A stretch of DNA of 64,000 nucleotides from Ascidia mentula (GCA_947561715.1 OX387205.1:7135001-7199000); one strand, 5' to 3'. Numbered from the stretch's first letter, positions 38,601-54,059 are shown. Numbers and translations are program-made. The notes: generated by a model from the sequence alone, not told the origin.

Positions 38601-41600
38601 AAAACGCTGGTACTCCAGTATTGCTTTTGCGGTTGCACAACGTATGTAACCATGCGATTTCAGCACTTGTCCATTTTGCAGTATATGACTTTTCGATAAA
38701 AAATATTTTTTTTCTGTACAAGCTTTATTATACAGTGGAAAACGCTGATACTCCAGTACTGAGTTTGCGGTTGCACAACGTATGTAACCATGCGATTTCA
38801 GCACATGTCCATTTTGCAGTATATGACTTTTCGATAAAAAATATTTTTTTTCATTACAAGCTTTATTATACAGTGGAAAACGCTAATACTCCAGTATTGC
38901 GTTTGCGGTTGCACAACGTATGTAACTATGCGATTTCAGCACTTGTCCATTTTGCAGTATATGACTTTTCGATAAAAAATATTTTTTTTCATTACAAGCT
39001 TTATTATACAGTGGAAAACGCTGATACTCCAGTACTGAGTTTGCGGTTGCACAACGTATGTGACTATGCGATTTCAACACTTGTCCATTTTGCAGTATGT
39101 GACTTTTCGATAAAAAATATTTTTTTTCAGTACAAGCTTTAATTTATTATACAGTGGAAAACGCTGATACTCCAGTACTGAGTTTGCGGTTGCACAACGT
39201 ATGTAACTATGCGATTTCAGCCCTTGTCCATTTTGCAGTATATGACTTTTCGATAAAAAATATTTTTTTTTAGTACAAGCTTTATTATAGAGTGAAAAAC
39301 GCTGGTACTCCAGTATTGCTTTTGCGGTTGCACAACGTATGTAACTATGCGATTTCAGCACTTGTCCATTTTGCAGTATATGACTTTTCGATAAAAAATA
39401 TTTTTTTTCAGTACAAGCTTTATTATACAGTGGAAAACGCTGATACTCCAGTAATGAGTTTGCGGTTGCACAACGTATGTAACTATGCGATTTCAGCACT
39501 TGTCCATTTTGCAGTATATGACTTTTCGATAAAAAATATTTTTTTTTAGTACAAGCTTTATTATACAGTGGAAAACGTTGGTACTCCAGTATTGCTTTTG
39601 CGGTTGCACAACGTATGTAACCATGCGATTTCAGCACTTGTCCATTTTGCAGTATATGACTTTTCGATAAAAAATATTTTTTTTCTGTACAAGCTTTATT
39701 ATACAGTGGAAAACGCTGATACTCCAGTACTGAGTTTGCGGTTGCACAACGTATGTAACCATGCGATTTCAGCACATGTCCATTTTGCAGTATATGACTT
39801 TTCGATAAAAAATATTTTTTTTCATTACAAGCTTTATTATACAGTGGAAAACGCTAATACTCCAGTATTGCGTTTGCGGTTGCACAACGTATGTAACTAT
39901 GCGATTTCAGCACTTGTCCATTTTGCAGTATATGACTTTTCGATAAAAAATATTTTTTTTCATTACAAGCTTTATTATACAGTGGAAAACGCTGATACTC
40001 CAGTACTGAGTTTGCGGTTGCACAACGTATGTGACTATGCGATTTCAACACTTGTCCATTTTGCAGTATATGACTTTTCGATAAAAAATTTTTTTTTTCA
40101 GTACAAGCTTTATTTTTTGTTATACAGTGGAAAACGCTGATACTCCAGTACTGAGTTTGCGGTTGCACAACGTATGTAACTATGCGATTTCAGCACTTGT
40201 CCATTTTGCAGTATATGACTTTTCGATAAAAAATATTTTTTTTCATTACAAGCTTTATTATACAGTGGAAAACGCTGATACTCAAGTATTGCGTTTGCGG
40301 TTGCACAACGTATGTAACTATGCGCTTTCAGCACTTGTCCATTTTGCAGTATATGACTTTTCGATAAAAAATATTTTTTTTCAGTACAAGCTTTATTATA
40401 CAGTGGAAAACGCTGATACTCCAGTACTGAGTTTGCGGTTGCACAACGTATGTAACCATGCGATTTCAGCACATGTCCATTTTGCAGTATATGGCTTTTC
40501 GATAAAAAATATTTTTTTTCATTACAAGCTTTATTATACAGTGGAAAACGCTGATACTCCAGTTACTGAGTTTGCGGTTGCACAACGTATGTGACTATGC
40601 GATTTCAACACTTGTCCATTTTGCAGTATATGACTTTTCGATAAAAAATATTTTTTTTCAGTACAAGCTTTAATTTATTATACAGTGGAAAACGCTGATA
40701 CTCCAGTACTGAGTTTGCGGTTGCACAACGTATGTAACTATGCGATTTCAGCCCTTGTCCATTTTGCAGTATATGACTTTTCGATAAAAAATATTTTTTT
40801 TTAGTACAAGCGTTATTATACAGTGAAAAACGCTGGTACTCCAGTATTGCTTTTGCGGTTGCACAACGTATGTAACTATGCGATTTCAGCACTTGTCCAT
40901 TTTGCAGTATATGACTTTTCGATAAAAAATATTTTTTTTCATTACAAGCTTTATTATACAGTGGAAAACGCTGATACTCCAGTATTGCGTTTGCGGTTGC
41001 ACAACGTATGTAACTATGTGCTTTCAGCACTTGTCCATTTTGCAGTATATGACTTTTCGATAAAAAATATTTTTTTTCAGTACAAGCTTTATTATACAGT
41101 GGAAAACGCTGATACTCCAGTACTGAGTTTGCGGTTGCACAACGTATGTAACCATGCGATTTCAGCACTTGTCCATTTTGCAGTATATGACTTTTCGATA
41201 AAAAATATTTTTTTTCAGTACAAGCTTTATTATACAGTGGAAAACGCTGATACTCCAGTAATGAGTTTGCGGTTGCACAACGTAAATAACTATGCGATTT
41301 CAGCACTTGTCCATTTTGCAGTATATGACTTTTCGATAAAAAATATTTTTTTTCTGTACAAGCTTTATTATACAGTGGAAAACGCTGATACTCCAGTACT
41401 GAGTTTGCGGTTGCACAACGTATGTAACCATGCGATTTCAGCACATGTCCATTCTGCAGTATATGACTTTTCGATAAAAAATATTTTTTTTCATTACAAG
41501 CTTTATTATACAGTGGAAAACGCTGATACTCCAGTACTGAGTTTGCGGTTGCACAACGTATGTGACTATGCGATTTCAACACTTGTCCATTTTGCAGTAT

Positions 41601-43330
41601 ATGACTTTTCGATAAAAAATTTTTTTTTTCAGTACAAGCTTTAATTTATTATACAGTGGAAAACGCTGATACTCCAGTACTGAGTTTGCGGTTGCACAAC
41701 GTATGTAACTATGCGATTTCAGCACTTGTCCATTTTGCAGTATATGACTTTTCGATAAAAAATATTTTTTTTCATTACAAGCTTTATTATACAGTGGAAA
41801 ACGCTGATACTCCAGTATTGCGTTTGCGGTTGCACAACGTATGTAACTATGCGCTTTCAGCACTTGTCCATTTTGCAGTATATGACTTTTCGATAAAAAA
41901 TATTTTTTTTCAGTACAAGCTTTATTATACAGTGGAAAACGCTGATACTCCAGTACTGAGTTTGCGGTTGCACAACGTATGTAACCATGCGATTTCAGCA
42001 CTTGTCCATTTTGCAGTATATGACTTTTCGATAAAAAATATTTTTTTTCAGTACAAGCTTTATTATACAGTGGAAAACGCTGATACTCCAGTACTGAGTT
42101 TGCGGTTGCACAACGTATGTAACCATGCGATTTCAGCACATGTCCATTTTGCAGTATATGACTTTTCGATAAAAAATATTTTTTTTCATTACAAGCTTTA
42201 TTATACAGTGGAAAACGCTGATACTCCAGTTACTGAGTTTGCGGTTGCACAACGTATGTGACTATGCGATTTCAACACTTGTCCATTTTGCAGTATATGA
42301 CTTTTCGATAAAAAATATTTTTTTTCAGTACAAGCTTTAATTTATTATACAGTGGAAAACGCTGATACTCCAGTACTGAGTTTGCGGTTGCACAACGTAT
42401 GTAACTATGCGATTTCAGCCCTTGTCCATTTTGCAGTATATGACTTTTCGATAAAAAATATTTTTTTTTAGTACAAGCGTTATTATACAGTGAAAAACGC
42501 TGGTACTCCAGTATTGCTTTTGCGGTTGCACAACGTATGTAACTATGCGATTTCAGCACTTGTCCATTTTGCAGTATATGACTTTTCGATAAAAAATATT
42601 TTTTTTCATTACAAGCTTTATTATACAGTGGAAAACGCTGATACTCCAGTATTGCGTTTGCGGTTGCACAACGTATGTAACTATGCGCTTTCAGCACTTG
42701 TCCATTTTGCAGTATATGACTTTTCGATAAAAAATATTTTTTTTCAGTACAAGCTTTATTATACAGTGGAAAACGCTGATACTCCAGTACTGAGTTTGCG
42801 GTTGCACAACGTATGTAACCATGCGATTTCAGCACTTGTCCATTTTGCAGTATATGACTTTTCGATAAAAAATATTTTTTTTCAGTACAAGCTTTATTAT
42901 ACAGTGGAAAACGCTGATACTCCAGTAATGAGTTTGCGGTTGCACAACGTAAATAACTATGCGATTTCAGCACTTGTCCATTTTGCAGTATATGACTTTT
43001 CGATAAAAAATATTTTTTTTTAGTACAAGCTTTATTATACAGTGGAAAACGCTGGTACTCCAGTACTGAGTTTGCGGTTGCACAACGTATGTAACCATGC
43101 GATTTCAGCACATGTCCATTTTGCAGTATATGACTTTTCGATAAAAAATATTTTTTTTCATTACAAGCTTTATTATACAGTGGAAAACGCTAATACTCCA
43201 GTATTGCGTTTGCGGTTGCACAACGTATGTAACTATGCGATTTCAGCACTTGTCCATTTTGCAGTATATGACTTTTCGATAAAAAATATTTTTTTTCATT
43301 ACAAGCTTTATTATACAGTGGAAAACGCTG
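32649..43330. repeat. Large satellite block, copy B of two
   Basis: Counterpart of 17,810-29,600. Relative to copy A it lacks the second 1,384-bp unit and differs by whole-monomer gains and losses (one extra monomer near 37.1 kb, two near 38.9 kb, one fewer near 40.4 kb) plus scattered substitutions. Confidence 0.88.
33251..33256. other. Candidate transposon excision footprint, duplicated copy
   Basis: TATATA at the position equivalent to 18412-18417 (offset 14,839). It was inherited through the large block duplication and is not an independent event. Confidence 0.45.
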
Positions 43331-46300
43331 ATACTCCAGTACTGAGTTTGCGGTTGCACAACGTATGTGACTATGCGATTTCAACACTTGTCCATTTTGC
43401 AGTATATGACTTTTCGATAAAAAATATTTTTTTTCAGTACAAGCTTTAATTTATTATACTGTGGAAAACGCTGATACTCCAGTACTGAGTTTGCGGTTGC
43501 ACAACGTATGTAACTATGCGATTTCAGCACTTGTCCATTTTGCAGTATATGACTTTTCGATAAAAAATATTTTTTTTCATTACAAGCTTTATTATACAGT
43601 GGAAAACGCTGATACTCCAGTATTGCGTTTGCGGTTGCACAACGTATGTAACTATGCGCTTTCAGCACTTGTCCATTTTGCAGTATATGACTTTTCGATA
43701 AAAAATATTTTTTTTCAGTACAAGCTTTATTATACAGTGGAAAACGCTGATACTCCAGTACTGAGTTTGCGGTTGCACAACGTATGTAACCATGCGATTT
43801 CAGCACATGTCCATTTTGCAGTATATGACTTTTCGATAAAAAATATTTTTTTTCATTACAAGCATTATTATAAAGTGGAAAACGCTAATACTCCAGTATT
43901 GCGTTTGCGGTTGCACAACGTATGTAACTATGCGATTTCAGCACTTGTCCATTTTGCAGTATATGACTTTTCGATAAAAAATATTTTTTTTCATTACAAG
44001 CTTTATTATACAGTGGAAAACGCTGATACTCCAGTACTGAGTTTGCGGTTGCACAACGTATGTGACTATGCGATTTCAACACTTGTCCATTTTGCAGTAT
44101 ATGACTTTTCGATAAAAAATATTTTTTTTCAGTACAAGCTTTAATTTATTATACAGTGGAAAACGCTGATACTCCAGTACTGAGTTTGCGGTTGCACAAC
44201 GTATGTAACTATGCGATTTCAGCACTTGTCCATTTTGCAGTATATGACTTTTCGATAAAAAATATTTTTTTTTAGTACAAGCTTTATTATACAGTGAAAA
44301 ACGCTGGTACTCCAGTATTGCTTTTGCGGTTGCACAACGTATGTAACTATGCGATTTCAGCACTTGTCCATTTTGCAGTATATGACTTTTCGATAAAAAA
44401 TATTTTTTTTCTGTACAAGTTTATTATACAGTGGAAAACGCTGATACTCCAGTACTGAGTTTGCGGTTGCACAACGTATGTAACTATTCGATTTCAGCAC
44501 TTGTCCATTTTGCAGTATATGACTTTTCGATAGAAAATATTTTTTTTCATTACAAGCTTTATTATACCGTGGAAAACGCTGATACTCCAGTATTGCGTTT
44601 GCGGTTGCACAACGTATGTAACTATGCGCTTTCAGCACTTGTCCATTTTGCAGTATATGACTTTTCGATAAAAAATATTTTTTTTCAGTACAAGCTTTAT
44701 TATACAGTGGAAAACGCTGATACTCCAGTACTGAGTTTGCGGTTGCACAACGTATGTAACCATGCGATTTCAGCACATGTCCATTTTGCAGTATATGACT
44801 TTTCGATAAAAAATATTTTTTTTCATTACAAGCTTTATTATACAGTGGAAAACGCTAATACTCCAGTATTGCGTTTGCGGTTGCACAACGTATGTAACTA
44901 TGCGATTTCAGCACTTGTCCATTTTGCAGTATATGACTTTTCGATAAAAAATATTTTTTTTCATTACAAGCTTTATTATACATTGGAAAACGCTGATACT
45001 CCATTTCTGAGTTTGCGGTTGCACAACATATGTGACTATGCGATTTCAACACTTGTCCATTTTGCAGTATATGACTTTTCGATAAAAAATATTTTTTTTC
45101 AGCACAAGCTTTATTATACAGTGGAAAACGCTGATACTCCAGTAATGAGTTTGCGGTTGCACAACGTATGTAACTATGCGATTTCAGCACTTGTCCATTT
45201 TGCAGTATATGACTTTTCGATAAAAAATATTTTTTTTTAGTACAAGCTTTATTATACAGTGGAAAACGCTGGTACTCCAGTATTGCTTTTGCGGTTGCAC
45301 AACGTATGTAACCATGCGATTTCAGCACTTGTCCATTTTGCAGTATATGACTTTTCGATAAAAAATATTTTTTTCTGTACAAGCTTTATTATACAGTGGA
45401 AAACGCTGATACTCCAGTACTGAGTTTGCGGTTGCACAACGTATGTAACCATGCGATTTCAGCACATGTCCATTTTGCAGTATATGACTTTTCGATAAAA
45501 AATATTTTTTTTCATTACAAGCTTTATTATACAGTGGAAAACGCTAATACTCCAGTATTGCGTTTGCGGTTGCACAACGTATGTAACTATGCGATTTCAG
45601 CACTTGTCCATTTTGCAGTATATGACTTTTCGATAAAAAATATTTTTATTCATTACAAGCTTTATTATACAGTGGAAAACGCTGATACTCCAGTACTGAG
45701 TTTGCGGTTGCACAACGTATGTGACTATGCGATTTCAACACTTGTCCATTTTGCAGTATATGACTTTTCGATAAAAAATATTTTTTTTCAATACAAGCTT
45801 TAATTTATTATACAGTGGAAAACGCTGATACTCCAGTACTGAGTTTGCGGTTGCACAACGTATGTAACTATGCGATTTCAGCACTTGTCCATTTTGCAGT
45901 ATATGACTTTTCGATAAAAAATATTTTTTTTCATTACAAGCTTTATTATACAGTGGAAAACGCTGATACTCCAGTATTGCGTTTGCGGTTGCACAACGTA
46001 TGTAACTATGCGCTTTCAGCACTTGTCCATTTTGCAGTATATGACTTTTCGATAAAAAATATTTTTTTTCAGTACAAGCTTTATTATACAGTGGAAAACG
46101 CTGATACTCCAGTACTGAGTTTGCGGTTGCACAACGTATGTAACCATGCGATTTCAGCACATGTCCATTTTGCAGTATATGACTTTTCGATAAAAAATAT
46201 TTTTTTTCATTACAAGCATTATTATAAAGTGGAAAACGCTAATACTCCAGTATTGCGTTTGCGGTTGCACAACGTATGTAACTATGCGATTTCAGCACTT

Positions 46301-46810
46301 GTCCATTTTGCAGTATATGACTTTTCGATAAAAAATATTTTTTTTCATTACAAGCTTTATTATACAGTGGAAAACGCTGATACTCCAGTACTGAGTTTGC
46401 GGTTGCACAACGTATGTGACTATGCGATTTCAACACTTGTCCATTTTGCAGTATATGACTTTTCGATAAAAAATATTTTTTTTCAGGACAAGCTTTAATT
46501 TATTATACAGTGGAAAACGCTGATACTCCAGTACTGAGTTTGCGGTTGCACAACGTATGTAACTATGCGATTTCAGCACTTGTCCATTTTGCAGTATATG
46601 ACTTTTCGATAAAAAATATTTTTTTTTAGTACAAGCTTTATTATACAGTGAAAAACGCTGGTACTCCAGTATTGCTTTTGCGGTTGCACAACGTATGTAA
46701 CTATGCGATTTCAGCACTTGTCCATTTTGCAGTATATGACTTTTCGATAAAAAATATTTTTTTCTGTACAAGTTTATTATACAGTGGAAAACGCTGATAC
46801 TCCAGTACTG
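43030..46810. repeat. Satellite block repeated at 2,354-bp spacing
   Basis: About 43030-44460 resembles 45380-46810 with offset 2,354. Shared private variants include CAAGCATTATTATAAAGTGG (about 43860 and 46214). The intervening 44.46-45.38 kb holds other monomers. Boundaries are approximate. Confidence 0.75.
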
Positions 46811-49800
46811 AGTTTGCGGTTGCACAACGTATGTGACTATGCGATTTCAACACTTGTCCATTTTGCAGTATATGACTTTTCGATAAAAAATATTTTTTTT
46901 CAGTACAAGCTTTAATTTATTATACAGTGGAAAACGCTGATACTCCAGTACTGAGTTTGCGGTTGCACAACGTATGTAACTATGCGATTTCAGCACTTGT
47001 CCATTTTGCAGTATATGACTTTTCGATAAAAAATATTTTTTTTCATTACAAGCTTTATTATACAGTGGAAAACGCTGATACTCCAGTATTGCGTTTGCGG
47101 TTGCACAACGTATGTAACTATGCGCTTTCAGCACTTGTCCATTTTGCAGTATATGACTTTTCGATAAAAAATATTTTTTTTCATTACAAGCTTTAACTTA
47201 TTATACAGTGGAAAACGCTGATACTCCAGTACTGAGTTTGCGGTTGCACAACGTATGTAACCATGCGATTTCAGCACATGTCCATTTTGCAGTATATGAC
47301 TTTTCGATAAAAAATATTTTTTTTCTGTACAAGTTTATTATACAGTGGAAAACGCTGATACTCCAGTATTGCGTTTGCGGTTGCACAACGTATGTAACTA
47401 TGCGCTTTCAGCACTTGTCCATTTTGCAGTATATGACTTTTCGATAAAAAATGTTTTTTTTCAGTACAAGCTTTATTATACAGTGGAAAACGCTGATACT
47501 CCAGTACTGAGTTTGCGGTTGCACAACGTATGTAACCATGCGATTTCAGCACTTGTCCATTTTGCAGTATATGACTTTTCGATAAAAAATATTTTTTTTC
47601 AGTACAAGCTTTATTATACAGTGGAAAACGCTGATACTACAGTACTGAGTTTGCGGTTGCACAACGTATGTAACCATGCGATTTCAGCACATGTCCATTT
47701 TGCAGTATATGACTTTTCGATAAAAAATATTTTTTTTCATTACAAGCTTTATTATACAGTGGAAAACGCTGATACTCCAGTACTGAGTTTGCGGTTGCAC
47801 AACGTATGTAACTATGCGATTTCAGCACTTGTCCATTTTGCAGTATATGACTTTTCGATAAAAAATATTTTTTTTCATTACAAGCTTTATTATACAGTGG
47901 AAAACGCTGATACTCCAGTATTGCGTTTGCGGTTGCACAACGTATGTAACTATGCGCTTTCAGCACTTGTCCATTTTGCAGTATATGACTTTTCGATAAA
48001 AAATGTTTTTTTTCAGTACAAGCTTTATTATACAGTGGAAAACGCTGATACTCCAGTACTGAGTTTGCGGTTGCACAACGCATGTAACCATGCGATTTCA
48101 GCACTTGTCCATTTTGCAGTATATGACTTTTCGATAAAAAATATTTTTTTTCAGTACAAGCTTTATTATACAGTGGAAAACGCTGATACTCCAGTACTGA
48201 GTTTGCGGTTGCACAACGTATGTAACCATGCGATTTCAGCACATGTCCATTTTGCAGTATATGACTTTTCGATAAAAAAAATTTTTTTTCATTACAAGCT
48301 TTATTATACAGTGGAAAACGCTGATACTCCAGTATTGCGTTTGCGGTTGCACAACGTATGTAACTATGCGCTTTCAGCACTTGTCCATTTTGCAGTATAT
48401 GACTTTTCGATAAAAATTTTTTTTTTTCAGTACAAGCTTTATTATACTGTGGAAAACGCTGATACTCCAGTATTGCTTTTGCGGTTGCACAACGTATGTA
48501 ACTGTGCGATTTCAGCACTTGTCCATTTTGCAGTATATGACTTTTCGATAAAAAATATTTTTTTTCATTACAAGCTTTATTATACAGTGTAAAACGCTGA
48601 TACTCCAGTATTGCGTTTGCGGTTGCACAACGTATGTAACTATGCGCTTTCAGCATTTGTCCATTTTGCAGTATATGACTTTTCGATAAAAAATATTTTT
48701 TTTCAGTACAAGCTTTATTATACAGTGGAAAACGCTGATACTCCAGTATTGCTTTTGCGGTTGCACAACGTATGTAACTATGCGATTTCAGCACTTGTCC
48801 ATTTTGCAGTATATGACTTTTCGATAAAAAATATTTTTTTCTGTACAAGTTTATTATACAGTGGAAAACGCTGATACTCCAGTACTGAGTTTGCGGTTGC
48901 ACAACGTATGTGACTATGCGATTTCAACACTTGTCCATTTTGCAGTATATGACTTTTCGATAAAAAATATTTTTTTTCAGTACAAGCTTTAATTTATTAT
49001 ACAGTGGAAAACGCTGATACTCCAGTACTGAGTTTGCGGTTGCACAACGTATGTAACTATGCGATTTCAGCACTTGTCCATTTTGCAGTATATGACTTTT
49101 CGATAAAAAATATTTTTTTTCATTACAAGCTTTATTATACAGTGGAAAACGCTGATACTCCAGTATTGCGTTTGCGGTTGCACAACGTATGTAACTATGC
49201 GCTTTCAGCACTTGTCCATTTTGCAGTATATGACTTTTCGATAAAAAATATTTTTTTTCATTACAAGCTTTAACTTATTATACAGTGGAAAACGCTGATA
49301 CTCCAGTACTGAGTTTGCGGTTGCACAACGTATGTAACCATGCGATTTCAGCACATGTCCATTTTGCAGTATATGACTTTTCGATAAAAAATATTTTTTT
49401 TCTGTACAAGTTTATTATACAGTGGAAAACGCTGATACTCCAGTATTGCGTTTGCGGTTGCACAACGTATGTAACTATGCGCTTTCAGCACTTGTCCATT
49501 TTGCAGTATATGACTTTTCGATAAAAAATGTTTTTTTTCAGTACAAGCTTTATTATACAGTGGAAAACGCTGATACTCCAGTACTGAGTTTGCGGTTGCA
49601 CAACGTATGTAACCATGCGATTTCAGCACTTGTCCATTTTGCAGTATATGACTTTTCGATAAAAAATATTTTTTTTCAGTACAAGCTTTATTATACAGTG
49701 GAAAACGCTGATACTACAGTACTGAGTTTGCGGTTGCACAACGTATGTAACCATGCGATTTCAGCACATGTCCATTTTGCAGTATATGACTTTTCGATAA

Positions 49801-50850
49801 AAAATATTTTTTTTCATTACAAGCTTTATTATACAGTGGAAAACGCTGATACTCCAGTACTGAGTTTGCGGTTGCACAACGTATGTAACTATGCGATTTC
49901 AGCACTTGTCCATTTTGCAGTATATGACTTTTCGATAAAAAATATTTTTTTTCATTACAAGCTTTATTATACAGTGGAAAACGCTGATACTCCAGTATTG
50001 CGTTTGCGGTTGCACAACGTATGTAACTATGCGCTTTCAGCACTTGTCCATTTTGCAGTATATGACTTTTCGATAAAAAATGTTTTTTTTCAGTACAAGC
50101 TTTATTATACAGTGGAAAACGCTGATACTCCAGTACTGAGTTTGCGGTTGCACAACGCATGTAACCATGCGATTTCAGCACTTGTCCATTTTGCAGTATA
50201 TGACTTTTCGATAAAAAATATTTTTTTTCAGTACAAGCTTTATTATACAGTGGAAAACGCTGATACTCCAGTACTGAGTTTGCGGTTGCACAACGTATGT
50301 AACCATGCGATTTCAGCACATGTCCATTTTGCAGTATATGACTTTTCGATAAAAAAAATTTTTTTTCATTACAAGCTTTATTATACAGTGGAAAACGCTG
50401 ATACTCCAGTATTGCGTTTGCGGTTGCACAACGTATGTAACTATGCGCTTTCAGCACTTGTCCATTTTGCAGTATATGACTTTTCGATAAAAATTTTTTT
50501 TTTTCAGTACAAGCTTTATTATACTGTGGAAAACGCTGATACTCCAGTATTGCTTTTGCGGTTGCACAACGTATGTAACTGTGCGATTTCAGCACTTGTC
50601 CATTTTGCAGTATATGACTTTTCGATAAAAAATATTTTTTTTCATTACAAGCTTTATTATACAGTGTAAAACGCTGATACTCCAGTATTGCGTTTGCGGT
50701 TGCACAACGTATGTAACTATGCGCTTTCAGCATTTGTCCATTTTGCAGTATATGACTTTTCGATAAAAAATATTTTTTTTCAGTACAAGCTTTATTATAC
50801 AGTGGAAAACGCTGATACTCCAGTATTGCTTTTGCGGTTGCACAACGTAT
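46670..50850. repeat. 2,077-bp unit, tandem duplication
   Basis: Two apparently identical copies, about 46670-48770 and 48747-50850, with offset 2,077. Shared variants include CTTTAACTTATT (about 47190 and 49267), CAACGCATGTAACC (about 48075 and 50152), an A7-A-T8 tract at about 48273 and 50350, and GTGTAAAACG. A related third version lies at about 54060-55340 (offset 4,669 from the second), with a few substitutions. Confidence 0.88.
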
Positions 50851-51394
50851 GTAACTATGCGCTTTCAGCATTTGTCCATTTTGCAGTATATGACTTTTCG
50901 ATAAAAAATATTTTTTTTCAGTACAAGCTTTATTATACAGTGGTAAACGCTGATACTCCAGTATTGCTTTTGCGGTTGCACAACGTATGTGACTGTGCGA
51001 TTTCAGCACTTGTCCATTTTGCAGTATATGACTTTTCGATAAAAAATATTTTTTTTCATTACAAGCTTTATTATACAGTGGAAAACGCTGATACTCCAGT
51101 ACTGACTTTGCGGTTGCACAACGTATGTAACTGTGCGATTTCAGCACTTGTCCATTTTGCAGTATATGACTTTTCGATAAAAAATATTTTTTTTCATTAC
51201 AAGCTTTATTATACAGTGGAAAACGCTGATAATCCAGTATTGCGTTTGCGGTTGCACAACGTATGTAACTATGCGCTTTCAGCACTTGTCCATTTTGCAG
51301 TATATGACTTTTCGATAAAAAATATTTTTTTTCATTACAAGCTTTATTATACAGTGGAAAACGCTAATACTCCAGTATTGCGTTTGCGGTTGCA

Positions 51395-51425
51395 CAACGT
51401 ATGTAACTATATGACCTTTCGATAA
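51395..51425. repeat. Shortened monomer with 31-bp deletion
   Basis: GTAACTAT joins directly to ATGACCTTTCG, removing 31 bp between two TAT triplets. The linked T-to-C change (GACCTTT for GACTTTT) is also present at the two later copies (about 56217 and 62581), so all three derive from one event. Confidence 0.85.
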
Positions 51426-54059
51426 AAAATATTTTTTTTCAGTACAAGCTTTATTATACAGTGGAAAACGCTGATACTCCAGCACTGAGTTTGCGGTTGC
51501 ACAACGTATGTAACTGTGCGATTTCAGCACTTGTCCATTTTGCAGTATATGACTTTTCGATAAAAAATATTTTTTTTCAGTACAAGCTTTATTATACAGT
51601 GGTAAACGCTGATACTCCAGTATTGCTTTTGCGGTTGCACAACGTATGTGACTGTGCGATTTCAGCACTTGTCCATTTTGCAGTATATGACTTTTCGATA
51701 AAAAATATTTTTTTTCATTACAAGCTTTATTATACAGTGGAAAACGCTAATACTCCAGTATTGCGTTTGCGGTTGCACAACGTATGTAACTATGCGATTT
51801 CAGCACTTGTCCATTTTGCAGTATATGACTTTTCGATAAAAAATATTTTTTTTCAGTACAAGCTTTATTATACAGTGGAAAACGCTGATACTCCAGTAAT
51901 GAGTTTGCGGTTGCACAACGTATGTAACTATGCGATTTCAGCACTTGTCCATTTTGCAGTATATGACTTTTCGATAAAAAATATTTTTTTTTAGTACAAG
52001 CTTTATTATACAGTGGAAAACGCTGGTACTCCAGTATTGCTTTTGCGGTTGCACAACGTATGTAACCATGCGATTTCAGCACTTGTCCATTTTGCAGTAT
52101 ATGACTTTTCGATAAAAAATATTTTTTTTCTGTACAAGCTTTATTATACAGTGGAAAACGCTGATACTCCAGTACTGAGTTTGCGGTTGCACAACGTATG
52201 TAACCATGCGATTTCAGCACATGTCCATTTTGCAGTATATGACTTTTCGATAAAAAATATTTTTTTTCATTACAAGCTTTATTATACAGTGGAAAACGCT
52301 GATACTCCAGTACTGAGTTTGCGGTTGCACAACGTATGTAACCATGCGATTTCAGCACATGTCCATTTTGCAGTATATGACTTTTCGATAAAAAATATTT
52401 TTTTTCAGTACAAGCTTTATTATACAGTGGTAAACGCTGATACTCCAGTATTGCTTTTGCAGTTGCACAACGTATGTAACTGTGCGATTTCAGCACTTGT
52501 CCATTTTGCAGTATATGACTTTTCGACAAAAAATGTTTTTTTTTCAGTACAAGCTTTATTATACAGTGGAAAACGCTGATACTCCAGCACTGAGTTTGCG
52601 GTTGCACAACGTATGTAACTGTGCGATTTCAGCACTTGTCCATTTTGCAGTATATGACTTTTCGATAAAAAATATTTTTTTTCAGTACAAGCTTTATTAT
52701 ACAGTGGTAAACGCTGATACTCCAGTATTGCTTTTGCGGTTGCACAACGTATGTGACTGTGCGATTTCAGCACTTGTCCATTTTGCAGTATATGACTTTT
52801 CGATAAAAAATATTTTTTTTCATTACAAGCTTTATTATACAGTGGAAAACGCTGATACTCCAGTACTGAGTTTGCGGTTGAACAACGTATGTAACTATGC
52901 GCTTTCAGCACTTATCCATTTTGCAGTATATGACTTTTCGATAAAAAATATTTTTTTTCATTACAAGCTTTATTATACAGTGGAAAACGCTGATAATCCA
53001 GTATTGCGTTTGCGGTTGCACAACGTATGTAACTATAATGCGCTTTCAGCACTTGTCCATTTTGCAGTATATGACTTTTCGATAAAAAATATTTTTTTTC
53101 AGCACAAGCTTTATTATACAGTGGAAAACGCTGATACTCCAGTATTGCTTTTGCGGTTGCACAACGTATGTAACTGTGCGATTTCAGCACTTGTCCATTT
53201 TGCAGTATATGACTTTTCGATAAAAAATATTTTTTTTCATTACAAGCTTTATTATACAGTGGAAAACGCTGATACTCCAGTACTGCGTTTGCGGTTGCAC
53301 AACGTATGTAACCATGCGATTGCAGCACATGTTCATTTTGCAGTATATGACTTTTCGATAAAAAATATTTTTTTTCAGTACAAGCTTTATTATACAGTGG
53401 AAAACGCTGATACTCCAGTACTGAGTTTGCGGTTGCACAACGTATGTAACCATGCGATTGCAGCACATGTTCATTTTGCAGTATATGACTTTTCGATAAA
53501 AAATATTTTTTTTCTGTACAAGCTTTATTATACAGTGGAAAACGCTAATACTCCAGTATTGCGTTTGCGGTTGCACAACGTATGTAACTATGCGATTTCA
53601 GCACTTGTCCATTTTGCAGTATATGACTTTTCGATAAAAAATATTTTTTTTCATTACAAGCTTTATTATACAGTGGAAAAAGCTGATACTCCAGTACTGA
53701 GTTTGCGGTTGCACAACGTATGTGACTATGCGATTTCAACACTTGTCCATTTTGCAGTATATGACTTTTCGATAAAAAATATTTTTTTTCAGTACAAGCT
53801 TTAATTTATTATACAGTGGAAAACGCTGATACTCCAGTACTGAGTTTGCGGTTGCACAACGTATGTAACTATGCGATTTCAGCACTTGTCCATTTTGCAG
53901 TATATGACTTTTCGATAAAAAATATTTTTTTTTAGTACAAGCTTTATTATACAGTGAAAAACGCTGGTTCTCCAGTATTGCTTTTGCGGTTGCACAACGT
54001 ATGTAACTATTCGATTTCAGCACTTGTCCATTTTGCAGTATATGACTTTTCGATAAAAA

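Noticed and set aside
49714-51285. Long minus-strand open frame of 523 codons, and similar long frames on both strands
   Set aside because: It is the 46-codon satellite period read through about 11 monomers. There is no ATG at the apparent start, no domain, an overlapping open frame on the other strand, and an ending set by an indel variant.
52482-53804. Plus-strand open frame of 440 codons
   Set aside because: Same satellite frame; it stops at the TAA made by the +5 variant.
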